Source: an uncultured Collinsella sp.
GTDB lineage: Bacteria > Actinomycetota > Coriobacteriia > Coriobacteriales > Coriobacteriaceae
Assembly: GCA_900550415.1 (NCBI GenBank)
Contig: URSO01000022.1
Location: 1 to 31,156 of the forward strand
Direction: 5' to 3'
Length of the DNA: 31,156 nt
Shown in pieces: positions 16,544 to 24,592 of the stretch. Each line of letters starts with the position of its first letter. Within the stretch, counting starts at the first letter, position 1. The translations under genes were made by a program, and so were the position numbers. A model generated the notes under the pieces. It was not told the DNA's origin, did no database searches, and was given only the letters and a program-made list of their open reading frames with translations.

Positions 16544-17373
16544 GCAAGCACTCCACCTCCGCGCTCACCATGCGCGATGCGCTCTACGAGGCTCCCGGCC
16601 CCAAGATGCGCGCCAAGATTCGCGTCGGCACCGCCATCTCACTTGTTGCCGTGGCCGCGCTCATCGCTCTGGTACTGCAGCGCTTTTATGTGACCGGTCA
16701 GCTTTCGGTCCACTATTGGTATTTCTTTACGCACCTCACTACCTGGAAGTTCTTACTTGCCGGCTTTGAGGGCACCGTTAAAGTCGCGCTCACCGCCGGC
16801 GCCATCGCGCTGGTGCTTGGCCTGGCCCTTATGCTCGGCCGTACGAGCGACATTAGGCCGCTGCAACTGGTCTGCCGCGTGCTCACCGATTTCTTCCGCG
16901 GCGTGCCGAGCCTGCTGTTCATCTACTTCTTCTTTTTGGTGCTGCCCCAGTACAAGATCGCGCTGCCGTCGTTTTGGATGCTCACGCTTCCCGTCGCGCT
17001 CGCTGCAGCCGGCGTACTTGCCGAGATCTTCCGCGCCGGCGTCAACGCCGTGCCGCGCGGTCAGGTCGAGGCAGCCCAGGCGCTCGGTCTCTCCAAGGCC
17101 AAAATCACCTTTAAAATCGTATTGCCCCAGGCGATTCGGTTTATCATTCCGTCGTTGATTTCGCAGCTTGTGGTCGTAGTCAAGGACACCACCGTCGCCT
17201 ATGTCGTGAGCTACCCCGACCTCATGCAAAATGCCCGCGTGCTCATTACCAACTACGACGCCCTCGTGTCGGTCTACCTGGTTATCGCGGTCATCTACAT
17301 CCTCATCAACATCGCGATCAACAAGGCCGCTGTCTACGTTTCGCACAAGACCGGCGCGACCATCATCCGCTAA
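16540..17373 (+). CDS. amino-acid ABC transporter permease 2
   Basis: This 277-residue protein is the partner permease. It has a longer N-terminal cytoplasmic segment (about 35 residues) before the first helix and then the same permease fold. FFRGVPSLLFIYFFF is the conserved family block, and the EAA loop reads VEAAQALGLSKAKITFKIVLPQAIR. Its start overlaps the stop of the first permease by 4 nt. The ATPase gene follows 36 nt downstream. Confidence 0.93.
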   Translation: MSKHSTSALTMRDALYEAPGPKMRAKIRVGTAISLVAVAALIALVLQRFYVTGQLSVHYWYFFTHLTTWKFLLAGFEGTVKVALTAGAIALVLGLALMLGRTSDIRPLQLVCRVLTDFFRGVPSLLFIYFFFLVLPQYKIALPSFWMLTLPVALAAAGVLAEIFRAGVNAVPRGQVEAAQALGLSKAKITFKIVLPQAIRFIIPSLISQLVVVVKDTTVAYVVSYPDLMQNARVLITNYDALVSVYLVIAVIYILINIAINKAAVYVSHKTGATIIR

Positions 17374-17409
17374 CGCTTTACCATTTCGAGTCATAAGGAG
17401 CCGAGCACC

Positions 17410-18174
17410 ATGGCACAGAGCACCTCTTCCACCGGCAATCAGCCGCTGATCGAGCTCAGACACGTCGATAAGCACTACGGCGATCTACACGTCCTCAACG
17501 ACATCAATCTCTCGGTCGACCGCGGCGAAGTCGTCGTGGTGATCGGCCCCTCGGGCTCGGGCAAGTCGACCATGTGCCGCACCATCAACCGCTTGGAGAC
17601 CATCGACTCGGGCGAAATTCTCATCGAGGGCGAGCCCCTGCCGCAGGAAGGCAAGGATCTTGCCCGCATGCGTGCCGAGCTGGGCATGGTGTTTCAGCAG
17701 TTCAACCTGTTCGCGCATATGACCGTGTTGCAGAACGTCATGCTGGGACCGGTCGATGTGCTGGGCGTCTCCAAGGACGAGGCCCGCGAGCGCGCCATGG
17801 ATCTGTTGAGCCGCGTGGGCGTTGCCGAGCAGGCCGATAAGGTGCCCGCACAGCTTTCGGGCGGCCAACAGCAGCGCGTAGCCATCGCCCGCTCGCTTGC
17901 CATGCAACCCAAGGCCATGCTTTTTGACGAGCCCACGAGCGCCCTTGACCCCGAGATGATCAACGAGGTGCTCGAGGTCATGGTCCGTCTAGCCCAGCAG
18001 GGCATGACGATGATCGTTATCACGCACGAGATGAACTTCGCCCGCCGCGTTGCCGATCGCGTCGTGTTTATGGCCGACGGCCAGATCGTGGAAACCGGCA
18101 CACCCGACGAGTTCTTCGACCATCCCCAGACCAAGCGCGCCCAGGACTTCCTCAACTCCATCAAGGGCCACTAA
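17410..18174 (+). CDS. amino-acid ABC transporter ATP-binding protein (GlnQ/GluA type)
   Basis: The 254-residue ATPase shows Walker A (GPSGSGKST), the Q-loop (MVFQQFNLFAHMTVLQN), the signature LSGGQQQR, Walker B with the catalytic Glu (AMLFDEPTSALDP) and the switch His (VITHEMNFAR). The wording of these motifs is typical of the polar amino-acid uptake group. It would form a dimer beneath the two permeases encoded just upstream. AAGGAG lies 11 nt before the ATG. The C26 hydrolase gene follows within about 50 nt. Confidence 0.95.
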   Translation: MAQSTSSTGNQPLIELRHVDKHYGDLHVLNDINLSVDRGEVVVVIGPSGSGKSTMCRTINRLETIDSGEILIEGEPLPQEGKDLARMRAELGMVFQQFNLFAHMTVLQNVMLGPVDVLGVSKDEARERAMDLLSRVGVAEQADKVPAQLSGGQQQRVAIARSLAMQPKAMLFDEPTSALDPEMINEVLEVMVRLAQQGMTMIVITHEMNFARRVADRVVFMADGQIVETGTPDEFFDHPQTKRAQDFLNSIKGH

Positions 18175-18226
18175 CCCAATTGCCATGTTCGCTCGCCATG
18201 ACCATCCAAACTCGAAAGCAACACCT

Positions 18227-19036
18227 ATGATCGGAACTCGCACTTCATCGTCATACACCCCGCACGTCAACGTCGACCCCGCCGACCGTCCGCTCATCCT
18301 GGTGGCGCCGCGCTGGGAAGAGGCGAAGCCGTTTTTAAGCGAAACGCTCTCCCCCAACGAGGAAATCGCAAGTGTCTTTGTCGATGCCATTCTTGCCGCC
18401 GGCGGCCTGCCGCTGCAGATGTCCATCACCGAAGACGTTGATGTCATCCGGCATTACGTGGAAATCGCCGACGGCATTGCCATTCCTGGCGGCCCGGACG
18501 TCAACCCCAAACGCTGGGGCGACGAGCGTCCTTATGACCCCACGCTGTGCTGCGAGATTCGCGACCGTTTTGAGTTTAAGCTGGTTAACGAGGTGCTTCG
18601 CGCCAAAAAGCCGCTCTTTACCACCTGCCGAGGCACGCAGTTGCTCAATGTCGCCACCGGCGGCACCCTGTGCATGGACGTGCCGAGCCTGGGCGCGCGC
18701 GAGGGCCGCACACAGTGGCGCCATACCCACGTGCTCAACGACCCTGTGCATCCTGTTGAGGTCGTGCCGGGCTCGCTGCTGGAGCGCGCGGTTGGCGGGC
18801 ACAGGCTGATCCAGACCAACTCCGCACACCACTGCTGCGTCGATCGTCTGGGTAAAAGCACGCGCTTGGTCGCCAAGGCAACCGACGGCGTGCCCGAGTG
18901 CATCGAGGTCGAGGGCCAGCCGTTCTGCCTGGGCGTGCAATGGCACCCCGAGTACACCTGGCAAACGCTCGAGACCGACTTTAACCTGTGGAAGTCGTTT
19001 GTCGAGGCAGCGGCCAAGGTAAAGCAGGCCCGTTAG
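18227..19036 (+). CDS. peptidase C26 / gamma-glutamyl-gamma-aminobutyrate hydrolase family protein
   Basis: The 269-residue protein is a class I glutamine-amidotransferase-like hydrolase. The nucleophile Cys134 lies in FTTCRGTQLLNV and the catalytic His in GVQWHPEY; an early GIAIPGGPDVNP block is also typical. PuuD-like members cleave gamma-glutamyl amides, for example gamma-glutamyl-GABA, releasing glutamate. The gene follows the amino-acid ABC transporter on the same strand with no terminator between, which suggests the transported or released product is glutamate-related. The ATG at 18227 was chosen to match the family N-terminus; its ribosome site is weak (GAAAG), and an in-frame ATG at 18185 is an alternative. 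Confidence 0.87.
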   Translation: MIGTRTSSSYTPHVNVDPADRPLILVAPRWEEAKPFLSETLSPNEEIASVFVDAILAAGGLPLQMSITEDVDVIRHYVEIADGIAIPGGPDVNPKRWGDERPYDPTLCCEIRDRFEFKLVNEVLRAKKPLFTTCRGTQLLNVATGGTLCMDVPSLGAREGRTQWRHTHVLNDPVHPVEVVPGSLLERAVGGHRLIQTNSAHHCCVDRLGKSTRLVAKATDGVPECIEVEGQPFCLGVQWHPEYTWQTLETDFNLWKSFVEAAAKVKQAR

Positions 19037-19059
19037 TTCACGGACGGCACAACAGATGA

Positions 19060-19100
19060 GGGCGCCCCGCCGGCCACATGGTCCGACGGGGCGCCCTTTT
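19060..19100 (+). terminator. rho-independent terminator of the transporter/C26 operon
   Basis: GGGCGCCCCG (19060-19069) and CGGGGCGCCC (19087-19096) form a perfect 10-bp GC-rich stem followed by TTTT. Confidence 0.9.
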
Positions 19101-19139
19101 GCCTGTACGTGGCCGGCACACACCAAGGCTCACAGCCTC

Positions 19140-19496
19140 TTATTCAGCCGCCTCGCGCAGGGCCGACATCGTAGCCGCATATTGCTGCTGCAGCGCATGC
19201 ATTCCCTCGCGGGCACCATCAACGGCATCGGCACCACGCAGCGCTTCGGTCACCACGACCGCCGGCTCGTACAGATTATCGAATCCCAGGTTCTGGCTCA
19301 CGCCTTTGAGCGTATGCGCCGCCATAAACGCACTCTCGGCGTCTCCTGCCGCCATGGCGGCCTCCAGCTTGTCCATGCTCTCGTCATCCAAAAACTTGAG
19401 GGCAAAGCGGGCAAGCATTTCCTCGCCCATCAGCCGAGCGCACGCGTCATCATAATTAGCGCCGATCTTCTCATACGCCTCACGCATGGAAATCAT
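19140..19496 (-). CDS. stand-alone Hpt (histidine phosphotransfer) protein
   Basis: This 118-residue helical protein carries the Hpt phosphorylation motif AAHTLKGVSQNLGF, with His61 as the phosphoacceptor. Hpt proteins pass phosphate between receiver domains in multistep phosphorelays. The gene starts 24 nt after the receiver/HD-GYP gene upstream on the same strand, so the two are cotranscribed and probably partners. No histidine kinase is encoded in the window, so the phosphate source must be elsewhere. ATG at 19496 follows AAAGGAG. Confidence 0.9.
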   Translation of the reverse strand: MISMREAYEKIGANYDDACARLMGEEMLARFALKFLDDESMDKLEAAMAAGDAESAFMAAHTLKGVSQNLGFDNLYEPAVVVTEALRGADAVDGAREGMHALQQQYAATMSALREAAE

Positions 19497-19520
19497 GAAT
19501 CAAAAACTCCTTTGGTCAAA

Positions 19521-21401
19521 CTAAATCGTGGGAAACGCGACGACGTCGGCAGGGCGCGCCAATGTTTCGGCAATACGATCTTGTACCTCGAGCAGGCAGT
19601 CGAGCAGCAGCGGGTTAAAGGTGCCGCACTTACCGTCCAGGATCATCTGGATCGCCTCCTCGTGCGGGATAGCGTCCTTGTACACGCGCGCGCTCGTCAG
19701 GGCATCGTACACGTCAGCCACCGAAACCACCTGCGCGGCGATGGGAATTTCGTCGCCCTTAAGGCCATCGGGATAACCCTTGCCGTCCCAGCGCTCGTGA
19801 TGCCAACGCGCAATCTGGTACGCATATTCCATAAGCGCATTGCCGGCGTGATGGCTACCCAGCTCAAGCAGCATGTCGGCGCCGATCGTGGTATGCGTCT
19901 TCATAATCTCGAACTCCTCGGACGTAAGGCGTCCGGGCTTGTTGAGAATCGCATCGTCAATCGACATCTTGCCGATATCGTGCAGCGCCGAAGCCAGGGC
20001 GATCGTAGAGCGTTCCTCATTGTCGAGGGAGACCGTGCCGCTACGCTGGACCAGACAGCCAAGCAGCAGCTCGGTCAGCTTTTCGATGTTCGTAACGTGC
20101 CTGCCGCTCTCGCCGTTGCGAAGCTCCATGACGCCGGCCATGATGTCGATGAGCATGCGACTGTTCTTGACGCGCTCGTTGTACTGTTGGGACAGCAGGT
20201 TCGTCAGGCGGCGCTGTTTGGCGTACAGGCGGATGATGTTGCTTACGCGGCGGCGCACGACACGGGAGTCAAACGGGCAGTTGATATAGTCCGAGGCGCC
20301 CAGCTCGTACGCGCGCAGAACCGCATCATCGGAATCTTCGCTCGAAATCATGATGACAGGCAGATTATCGATACCCGATCGGCGCGACAGATCGGCCAGC
20401 ACCTCAAAGCCGCTTATGCCCGGCATCACAATGTCCAGCAGCACGAGCGACAACTCATCGCCATAGCGGTCGACCATGTCGAGCGCCGCACGACCGTTAT
20501 CGGCCTCGAGGATGCAATGCTCGTCCTTGAGCATCTCGCTGAGAATGGCTCGGTTCATCTCGGAGTCATCGGCGATAAGCACCAAAGGCTTTTCGCTTTG
20601 GAAGGCCTCGATGGAATCGGCATCGGTCACGACCGTACCGGCTTTTGCCTTAGCGCGGCTCAGTAACTGAGCAGCGCGGCCAACGCCCTCATCGACCGTC
20701 TCGCCATGAATGCGAACGCCACCAACACATGCCGTCAAGCTCACGTACTCATGGCCCGGAATAATCGTGGAACGAACGGCATCGGACACCTGATGCAGGC
20801 GACGGGTGAAGTCATCGGAGGGAATATTGGGCATGACAACCACAAACTTGTCGCAGCCATAGCGCACAAGCTCGTCAGTCGAACGAATTCCGCTGCGTAT
20901 GGCTGTCGCCACAGCACCGAGCGCAAGGTCGCCGGCATGACGGCCACACGTATCGTTGAAGGCCCTAAAATCATCAACGTCGATCATCGCAACGCCGGCA
21001 TTCATGCGGGCGCTGCGAAGCTTTTCCTCGTAATATCGGCGATTGCGCACGCTCGTCAGCACGTCGGTGTAGACAAGGTCCTCTTCTGCAGCCTCCTGCT
21101 CATCGACCGGACGCACCATCAGCAGGACGTGAGGCTCGCCCTCGACCTTCAGAGGGCGCAGGCGAGCGCGGTACTCAGTGCCATCATTGAGCAGTTGCTC
21201 CGACACCTCATCGGAGTCTGCCAAAGCCTCAAGACTCGACTGGCGCAAACAAGGACACCGATCGCCGGCGAGCAGGCAGTTAGGCTCGCTCTTAATCTGA
21301 TCGGCCGACAGCAAACGCACCACGGGGTAGGTCTTCGCGACGCGGGCGACCTCAGCGGCAGCCTCCTCGTCGGTTAGATTGACCTCGTGATTATTGAGCA
21401 T
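19521..21401 (-). CDS. GGDEF-like / receiver / HD-GYP signalling protein
   Basis: The protein has 626 residues. Residues 1-110 are a sensor-like region with a Cys group (Cys42, Cys49, Cys51). Residues 112-260 form a GGDEF fold (DVLTSVRNRRYY, DVDDFRAFND), but the signature reads RYGCDKF (180-186), so diguanylate cyclase activity is unlikely. Residues 272-395 are a receiver domain with Asp323 (LLDIVMPG); the conserved Lys-Pro pair is replaced by Cys-Pro (INCPF). Residues about 415-620 are an HD-GYP domain with HD at 474-475 and HHERWDGKGYPDGL (534-547), complete enough to be an active cyclic-di-GMP phosphodiesterase. Output is thus probably cyclic dinucleotide breakdown controlled by the receiver. 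It forms an operon with the Hpt gene. Confidence 0.92.
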   Translation of the reverse strand: MLNNHEVNLTDEEAAAEVARVAKTYPVVRLLSADQIKSEPNCLLAGDRCPCLRQSSLEALADSDEVSEQLLNDGTEYRARLRPLKVEGEPHVLLMVRPVDEQEAAEEDLVYTDVLTSVRNRRYYEEKLRSARMNAGVAMIDVDDFRAFNDTCGRHAGDLALGAVATAIRSGIRSTDELVRYGCDKFVVVMPNIPSDDFTRRLHQVSDAVRSTIIPGHEYVSLTACVGGVRIHGETVDEGVGRAAQLLSRAKAKAGTVVTDADSIEAFQSEKPLVLIADDSEMNRAILSEMLKDEHCILEADNGRAALDMVDRYGDELSLVLLDIVMPGISGFEVLADLSRRSGIDNLPVIMISSEDSDDAVLRAYELGASDYINCPFDSRVVRRRVSNIIRLYAKQRRLTNLLSQQYNERVKNSRMLIDIMAGVMELRNGESGRHVTNIEKLTELLLGCLVQRSGTVSLDNEERSTIALASALHDIGKMSIDDAILNKPGRLTSEEFEIMKTHTTIGADMLLELGSHHAGNALMEYAYQIARWHHERWDGKGYPDGLKGDEIPIAAQVVSVADVYDALTSARVYKDAIPHEEAIQMILDGKCGTFNPLLLDCLLEVQDRIAETLARPADVVAFPTI

Positions 21402-21612
21402 ATGGGGCCCTTTCGATAGTTTCGCATGGTAGCGGTGGGTTCCAAATGCTACAAGGGTAACACCTTGTCGATGCAGGTAAGTACGTGAATGCTGTTACAT
21501 TTTTATGAGTTGGCAGGCGGCGCGATTGAAGTCGCAGACGTGAGGTTTTGAGCACATTTGTTAACACGGCCGAAACGTTTGCGGGTGAAGCCTGCTTTAG
21601 CCATTGCGGGTG

Positions 21613-22410
21613 TTAGAGCCCCAGGATGCCACGGACAGCCCGGGCAGCCGCTGCCGGGCGATCGCGCAGACCGTTATGCGCGCCCGGGATCGTCACGAGA
21701 GGGCAATCGAGATATTCGGCAGCCGCTCGCGTGCCAGCCTCGCGGGGCGTGCCAATCGAGAGCTCGCCCAGGAGCACGGCGGCCACCGTTTTTGACGCGC
21801 GAACGCTATTCCAATCGGGAACGCAGGTCATAGTAATCCCGTATTCGTTCGCCATGAAACTGCGGCCGTTGCGCAGGGCATGTTTGGCTTCCGCTTCGGT
21901 CGTTCCAGGAGCCTCGGGGTCCAAGTCGCCGAGGGCTCCCAAGAAAAGCCGGAGCGCCCTTGAAACCTTTCCAGCCGCAATCATATCGAGCAAAACCGGA
22001 GCTGCGCCCATGCCGACGCCTTCGGCCGACACAGCCGGCTCATGCAGAATCGCACGGGCGACGAGATGGGGTTCGGTACGAAGAAACTCCAGCGCCACCA
22101 ACGTACCGGCGCTGTGCGCAAGCACATTTGTCGGAGCGCCAACGTGTTCGATCACGGCTTGCAGATCGGCGGCCTGAGCGGCAAGATCATAGCTGCCGTC
22201 TGCCGCATCGCTGCTGCCACCACAGCCGCGGCGGTCGTAGGCAATTACGCGGTAGTTGCGACTGAGCTCACAAGCGATGCTGTCGAAAAATGTGCCGTCG
22301 ACACAAGCGCCGTGCACGCACACCAAGGCAGGAGCATCAGGCGACACATCCGGGTCGGCATATTCGCGACAGGCAATCGTGGTGCCCGCATTCTCGACCG
22401 TAAAATCCAT
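21613..22410 (-). CDS. alpha/beta hydrolase
   Basis: The 265-residue protein has the alpha/beta hydrolase fold: oxyanion-hole motif VCVHGACVDG, the strand YRVIAYDRRGCGGS, the nucleophile elbow AHSAGT with Ser100, and the late His in IPGAHNGLRDRP. No signal peptide is seen, so it is probably cytoplasmic. Substrate cannot be assigned; esters or lactones are possible. It is transcribed away from the radical SAM gene across a 225-nt gap. Downstream, the 211 nt to the HD-GYP gene contain that gene's leader and nothing else recognisable. Confidence 0.88.
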   Translation of the reverse strand: MDFTVENAGTTIACREYADPDVSPDAPALVCVHGACVDGTFFDSIACELSRNYRVIAYDRRGCGGSSDAADGSYDLAAQAADLQAVIEHVGAPTNVLAHSAGTLVALEFLRTEPHLVARAILHEPAVSAEGVGMGAAPVLLDMIAAGKVSRALRLFLGALGDLDPEAPGTTEAEAKHALRNGRSFMANEYGITMTCVPDWNSVRASKTVAAVLLGELSIGTPREAGTRAAAEYLDCPLVTIPGAHNGLRDRPAAAARAVRGILGL

Positions 22411-22635
22411 GTTGTGCCCCCATCATCAATGCTCATCCAGTTGCACGTCAGCACGGTTGGATGGACCCGCATTGCTTTACACCTTGTTAACAGATTAACT
22501 GTACCCGACCCGAGGCTTTTCATGGCACGGCATAATGAGCGACGTGAAAAAACGAAACTTGTAAAGCAAGAGCTCGCACCTTGCTTTGGAGCCGATGCTA
22601 TGCTTAGGCACAATTGTCTTGAGGAGCATATGCCT

Positions 22636-23412
22636 ATGTCTACGTTTTTGAATGCCAGCCCCATCTTTGGGCCCGTTCGCAGCCGTCGCCTTGGTCTCTC
22701 GCTCGGCGTCAACATGATGCCGGCCAGCGGCAAAATCTGCACGTTCGACTGCATTTACTGCGAAAACGGCCTCAACGCCGAGCGCCCCTGCCATGAGCCG
22801 TACAACACAGCTGCCGTGGTGCTCGACGCGCTCGAGGCAAAGCTGCGCGAGATGGCAGCCGAGGGTGAGCTCCCCGATGTGATCACCTTCGCAGGCAACG
22901 GCGAACCCACCGCCGCACCGGAGTTTCCGCAGGCCATCGCCGGCGCCGTCGCGCTGCGCGATCAGCTGGCCCCAAACTCCAAAATCGCCGTGCTCTCCAA
23001 CGGTACGCGCGCCGACCGCCCCGAGGTGCACGATGCGCTCATGATGGTCGACGACAACATCCTCAAGCTCGATACGGTCGATCCGGCATTTATCCAGCTG
23101 CTCGACCAGCCTGTTGGCCCCTACGACGTCGAGCACCAGATTGAGACGTTCGCAAGCTTTGACGGTCACGTTATTATCCAGACGATCTTTTTGACCGGTG
23201 AGTATCTGAGCAAGCCCATCGACAACACCGGCGAGGAGTACGTTGCCCCCTGGCTCGCGACGCTCGAGCGCATTCGCCCGCAGGAGGCGACCATCTACAC
23301 GGTGGCACGCGAGACGCCGGTCGCCGGCCTTGCCAAAGCAGCGCCCGAGGTGCTCGACGCCATTGCCGCGCGCGTGCGCGCCCTCGGTATTCCCTGCCAG
23401 GTGAGCTACTAG
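22636..23412 (+). CDS. radical SAM protein
   Basis: This 258-residue protein carries the radical SAM cluster motif as CTFDCIYC (C-x3-C-x2-C) near residue 35, followed by a glycine motif (FAGNGEPT) and later strands expected of the partial TIM barrel. It resembles the COG0731-like Fe-S oxidoreductases; the reaction is unknown. No extra C-terminal Cys cluster is visible. I chose ATG 22636 (MSTFLNASPIFG) because GAGGAG lies 9 nt upstream; the ATG at 22630 would be only 3 nt from it. A 20-bp inverted repeat follows the gene. Confidence 0.88.
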   Translation: MSTFLNASPIFGPVRSRRLGLSLGVNMMPASGKICTFDCIYCENGLNAERPCHEPYNTAAVVLDALEAKLREMAAEGELPDVITFAGNGEPTAAPEFPQAIAGAVALRDQLAPNSKIAVLSNGTRADRPEVHDALMMVDDNILKLDTVDPAFIQLLDQPVGPYDVEHQIETFASFDGHVIIQTIFLTGEYLSKPIDNTGEEYVAPWLATLERIRPQEATIYTVARETPVAGLAKAAPEVLDAIAARVRALGIPCQVSY

Positions 23413-23453
23413 CAAAACCACGCAGCAGCTAGTGCCCGCCATCCCGCCCCATC

Positions 23454-23525
23454 AGTTGCGGTGATATAGTTCCTATTTGTGCTGTTAAACCGCTTAAATC
23501 GGAACTATATCACCGCAACTTTTAT
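23454..23525 (+). terminator. 20-bp perfect inverted repeat with T-run, possible terminator
   Basis: Positions 23454-23473 and 23501-23520 are exact reverse complements around a 27-nt loop, and TTTT follows at once. It could terminate the radical SAM transcript. The arm is long, AT-mixed and unlike the GC-rich terminators elsewhere here, so it may be a dispersed palindromic element doing that job. Confidence 0.6.
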
Positions 23526-23572
23526 GGCCGCGTGGGTGGGCTATACTAGCTGCGAATGAAAGGAAGTTAGCC

Positions 23573-24460
23573 ATGTATGACAAAGGACCCGTGCCCGGCC
23601 GCAACGACGCTTGCTGGTGCGGCAGCGGCAAGAAATACAAGAAATGCCATAGCGCCTTTGATGAGCGCCTCGAGCGCTTGTGGGAAGAAGGCTGGGAGGT
23701 TCTGCCTCGCACGCTCTACAAGACTCCCGCCGATATCGAGGGCATCAAGCGCTCGGCAGCCATCAACGTGGGCGTGCTCGATTATGTGGGCGAGCATATC
23801 GCCGCAGGCATGACCACCAACCAGATCGACCAGATGATCTACGACTACACCGTCGAGCACGGTGGCACGCCGGCCGACCTCAACTACGAGGGCTACCCCA
23901 AGAGCGTGTGCACCTCGATCAATGATGTGGTCTGCCACGGCATTCCCTGCGATACGGACGTGCTGCACGAGGGCGACATCATCAACGTGGACTGTTCCAC
24001 GATCCTAGACGGCTACTTTAGCGACTCGAGCCGCATGTTCTGCATCGGCGAGGTCTCGGCCGAGCGCCAGCGCCTGGTCGATGTCACCCGCGCCAGCGTG
24101 GAAGCGGGTCTGGCGGCCGTCAAGCCATGGCTGCCACTGTCCGTTATGGCCGAGGCCGTGCAAAAGACCGTCGAGGACGCCGGTTTTAGCGTGGTGCGCG
24201 AGTACGGCGGACACGGCATCGGTAAGGAGTTCCACGAAGACCCATTTGTGGGCTTTACCACCGAGGCGCCCGATGTGGATACCATCATGGCCCCGGGCAT
24301 GGTCTTTACCATCGAGCCTATGGTCAATGCCGGAGCGCCCGACATCAAGATTAGCAAGGGCGACGGCTGGTGCGTGCGCACCAAGGACGGCAGCGATTCG
24401 GCCCAGTGCGAGGTACAGCTCGTGGTGACCGAGGACGGCTACGAACTGCTCAGCTGGTAG
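23573..24460 (+). CDS. map: type I methionine aminopeptidase with N-terminal Sec-C zinc motif
   Basis: The 295-residue enzyme removes the initiator methionine from new proteins. Residues 10-26 form a Sec-C type zinc motif (CWCGSGKKYKKCH), an N-terminal extension that in this family probably helps ribosome binding. The pita-bread catalytic domain follows, with metal ligands in VDCSTILDGYFSDSS (two Asp), GGHGIGKEFHEDP (His), FTIEPM (Glu) and QCEVQLVV (Glu). AAAGGAAG precedes the ATG. TATACT (23542-23547) is a fair -10 box, but no good -35 was found. A terminator follows. Confidence 0.95.
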   Translation: MYDKGPVPGRNDACWCGSGKKYKKCHSAFDERLERLWEEGWEVLPRTLYKTPADIEGIKRSAAINVGVLDYVGEHIAAGMTTNQIDQMIYDYTVEHGGTPADLNYEGYPKSVCTSINDVVCHGIPCDTDVLHEGDIINVDCSTILDGYFSDSSRMFCIGEVSAERQRLVDVTRASVEAGLAAVKPWLPLSVMAEAVQKTVEDAGFSVVREYGGHGIGKEFHEDPFVGFTTEAPDVDTIMAPGMVFTIEPMVNAGAPDIKISKGDGWCVRTKDGSDSAQCEVQLVVTEDGYELLSW

Positions 24461-24469
24461 CCGTGGATG

Positions 24470-24520
24470 CGCCGGGCTACGCGATGGATATGTTAACCAT
24501 CACGAAGCCCGGCGTTTTTT
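24470..24520 (+). terminator. rho-independent terminator of map
   Basis: CGCCGGGCT (24470-24478) pairs with AGCCCGGCG (24506-24514), with an inner GATGG/CCATC stem, followed by six T. Confidence 0.92.
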
Positions 24521-24534
24521 AGCGTTTTACCTGG

Positions 24535-24573
24535 TAAAACCTGCCAAAATAAACCTGTCCCTTTTTGGCAGGT
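24535..24573. repeat. hairpin repeat copy 3
   Basis: ACCTGCCAAAA (24539-24549) and TTTTGGCAGGT (24563-24573) form a perfect 11-bp stem with loop TAAACCTGTCCCT. Positions 24535-24573 match 26750-26788 at all but one base. It lies in the leader of the dehydrogenase gene, ending 6 nt before its ribosome site. Confidence 0.85.
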
Positions 24574-24592
24574 CGAGCGGAGAGGACTGTTT

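Noticed and set aside
19056..20666. 536-codon plus-strand frame
   Set aside because: Antisense to the Hpt and HD-GYP genes, both of which have complete motifs.
21402..21612. RNA gene or small CDS in the 211-nt gap
   Set aside because: No tRNA-like fold, strong hairpin or ribosome site with a credible frame was seen.
22042..22635. N-terminal extension of the radical SAM protein
   Set aside because: The frame is open upstream, but it overlaps the alpha/beta hydrolase on the other strand; the GAGGAG at 22621 and family start support 22636.
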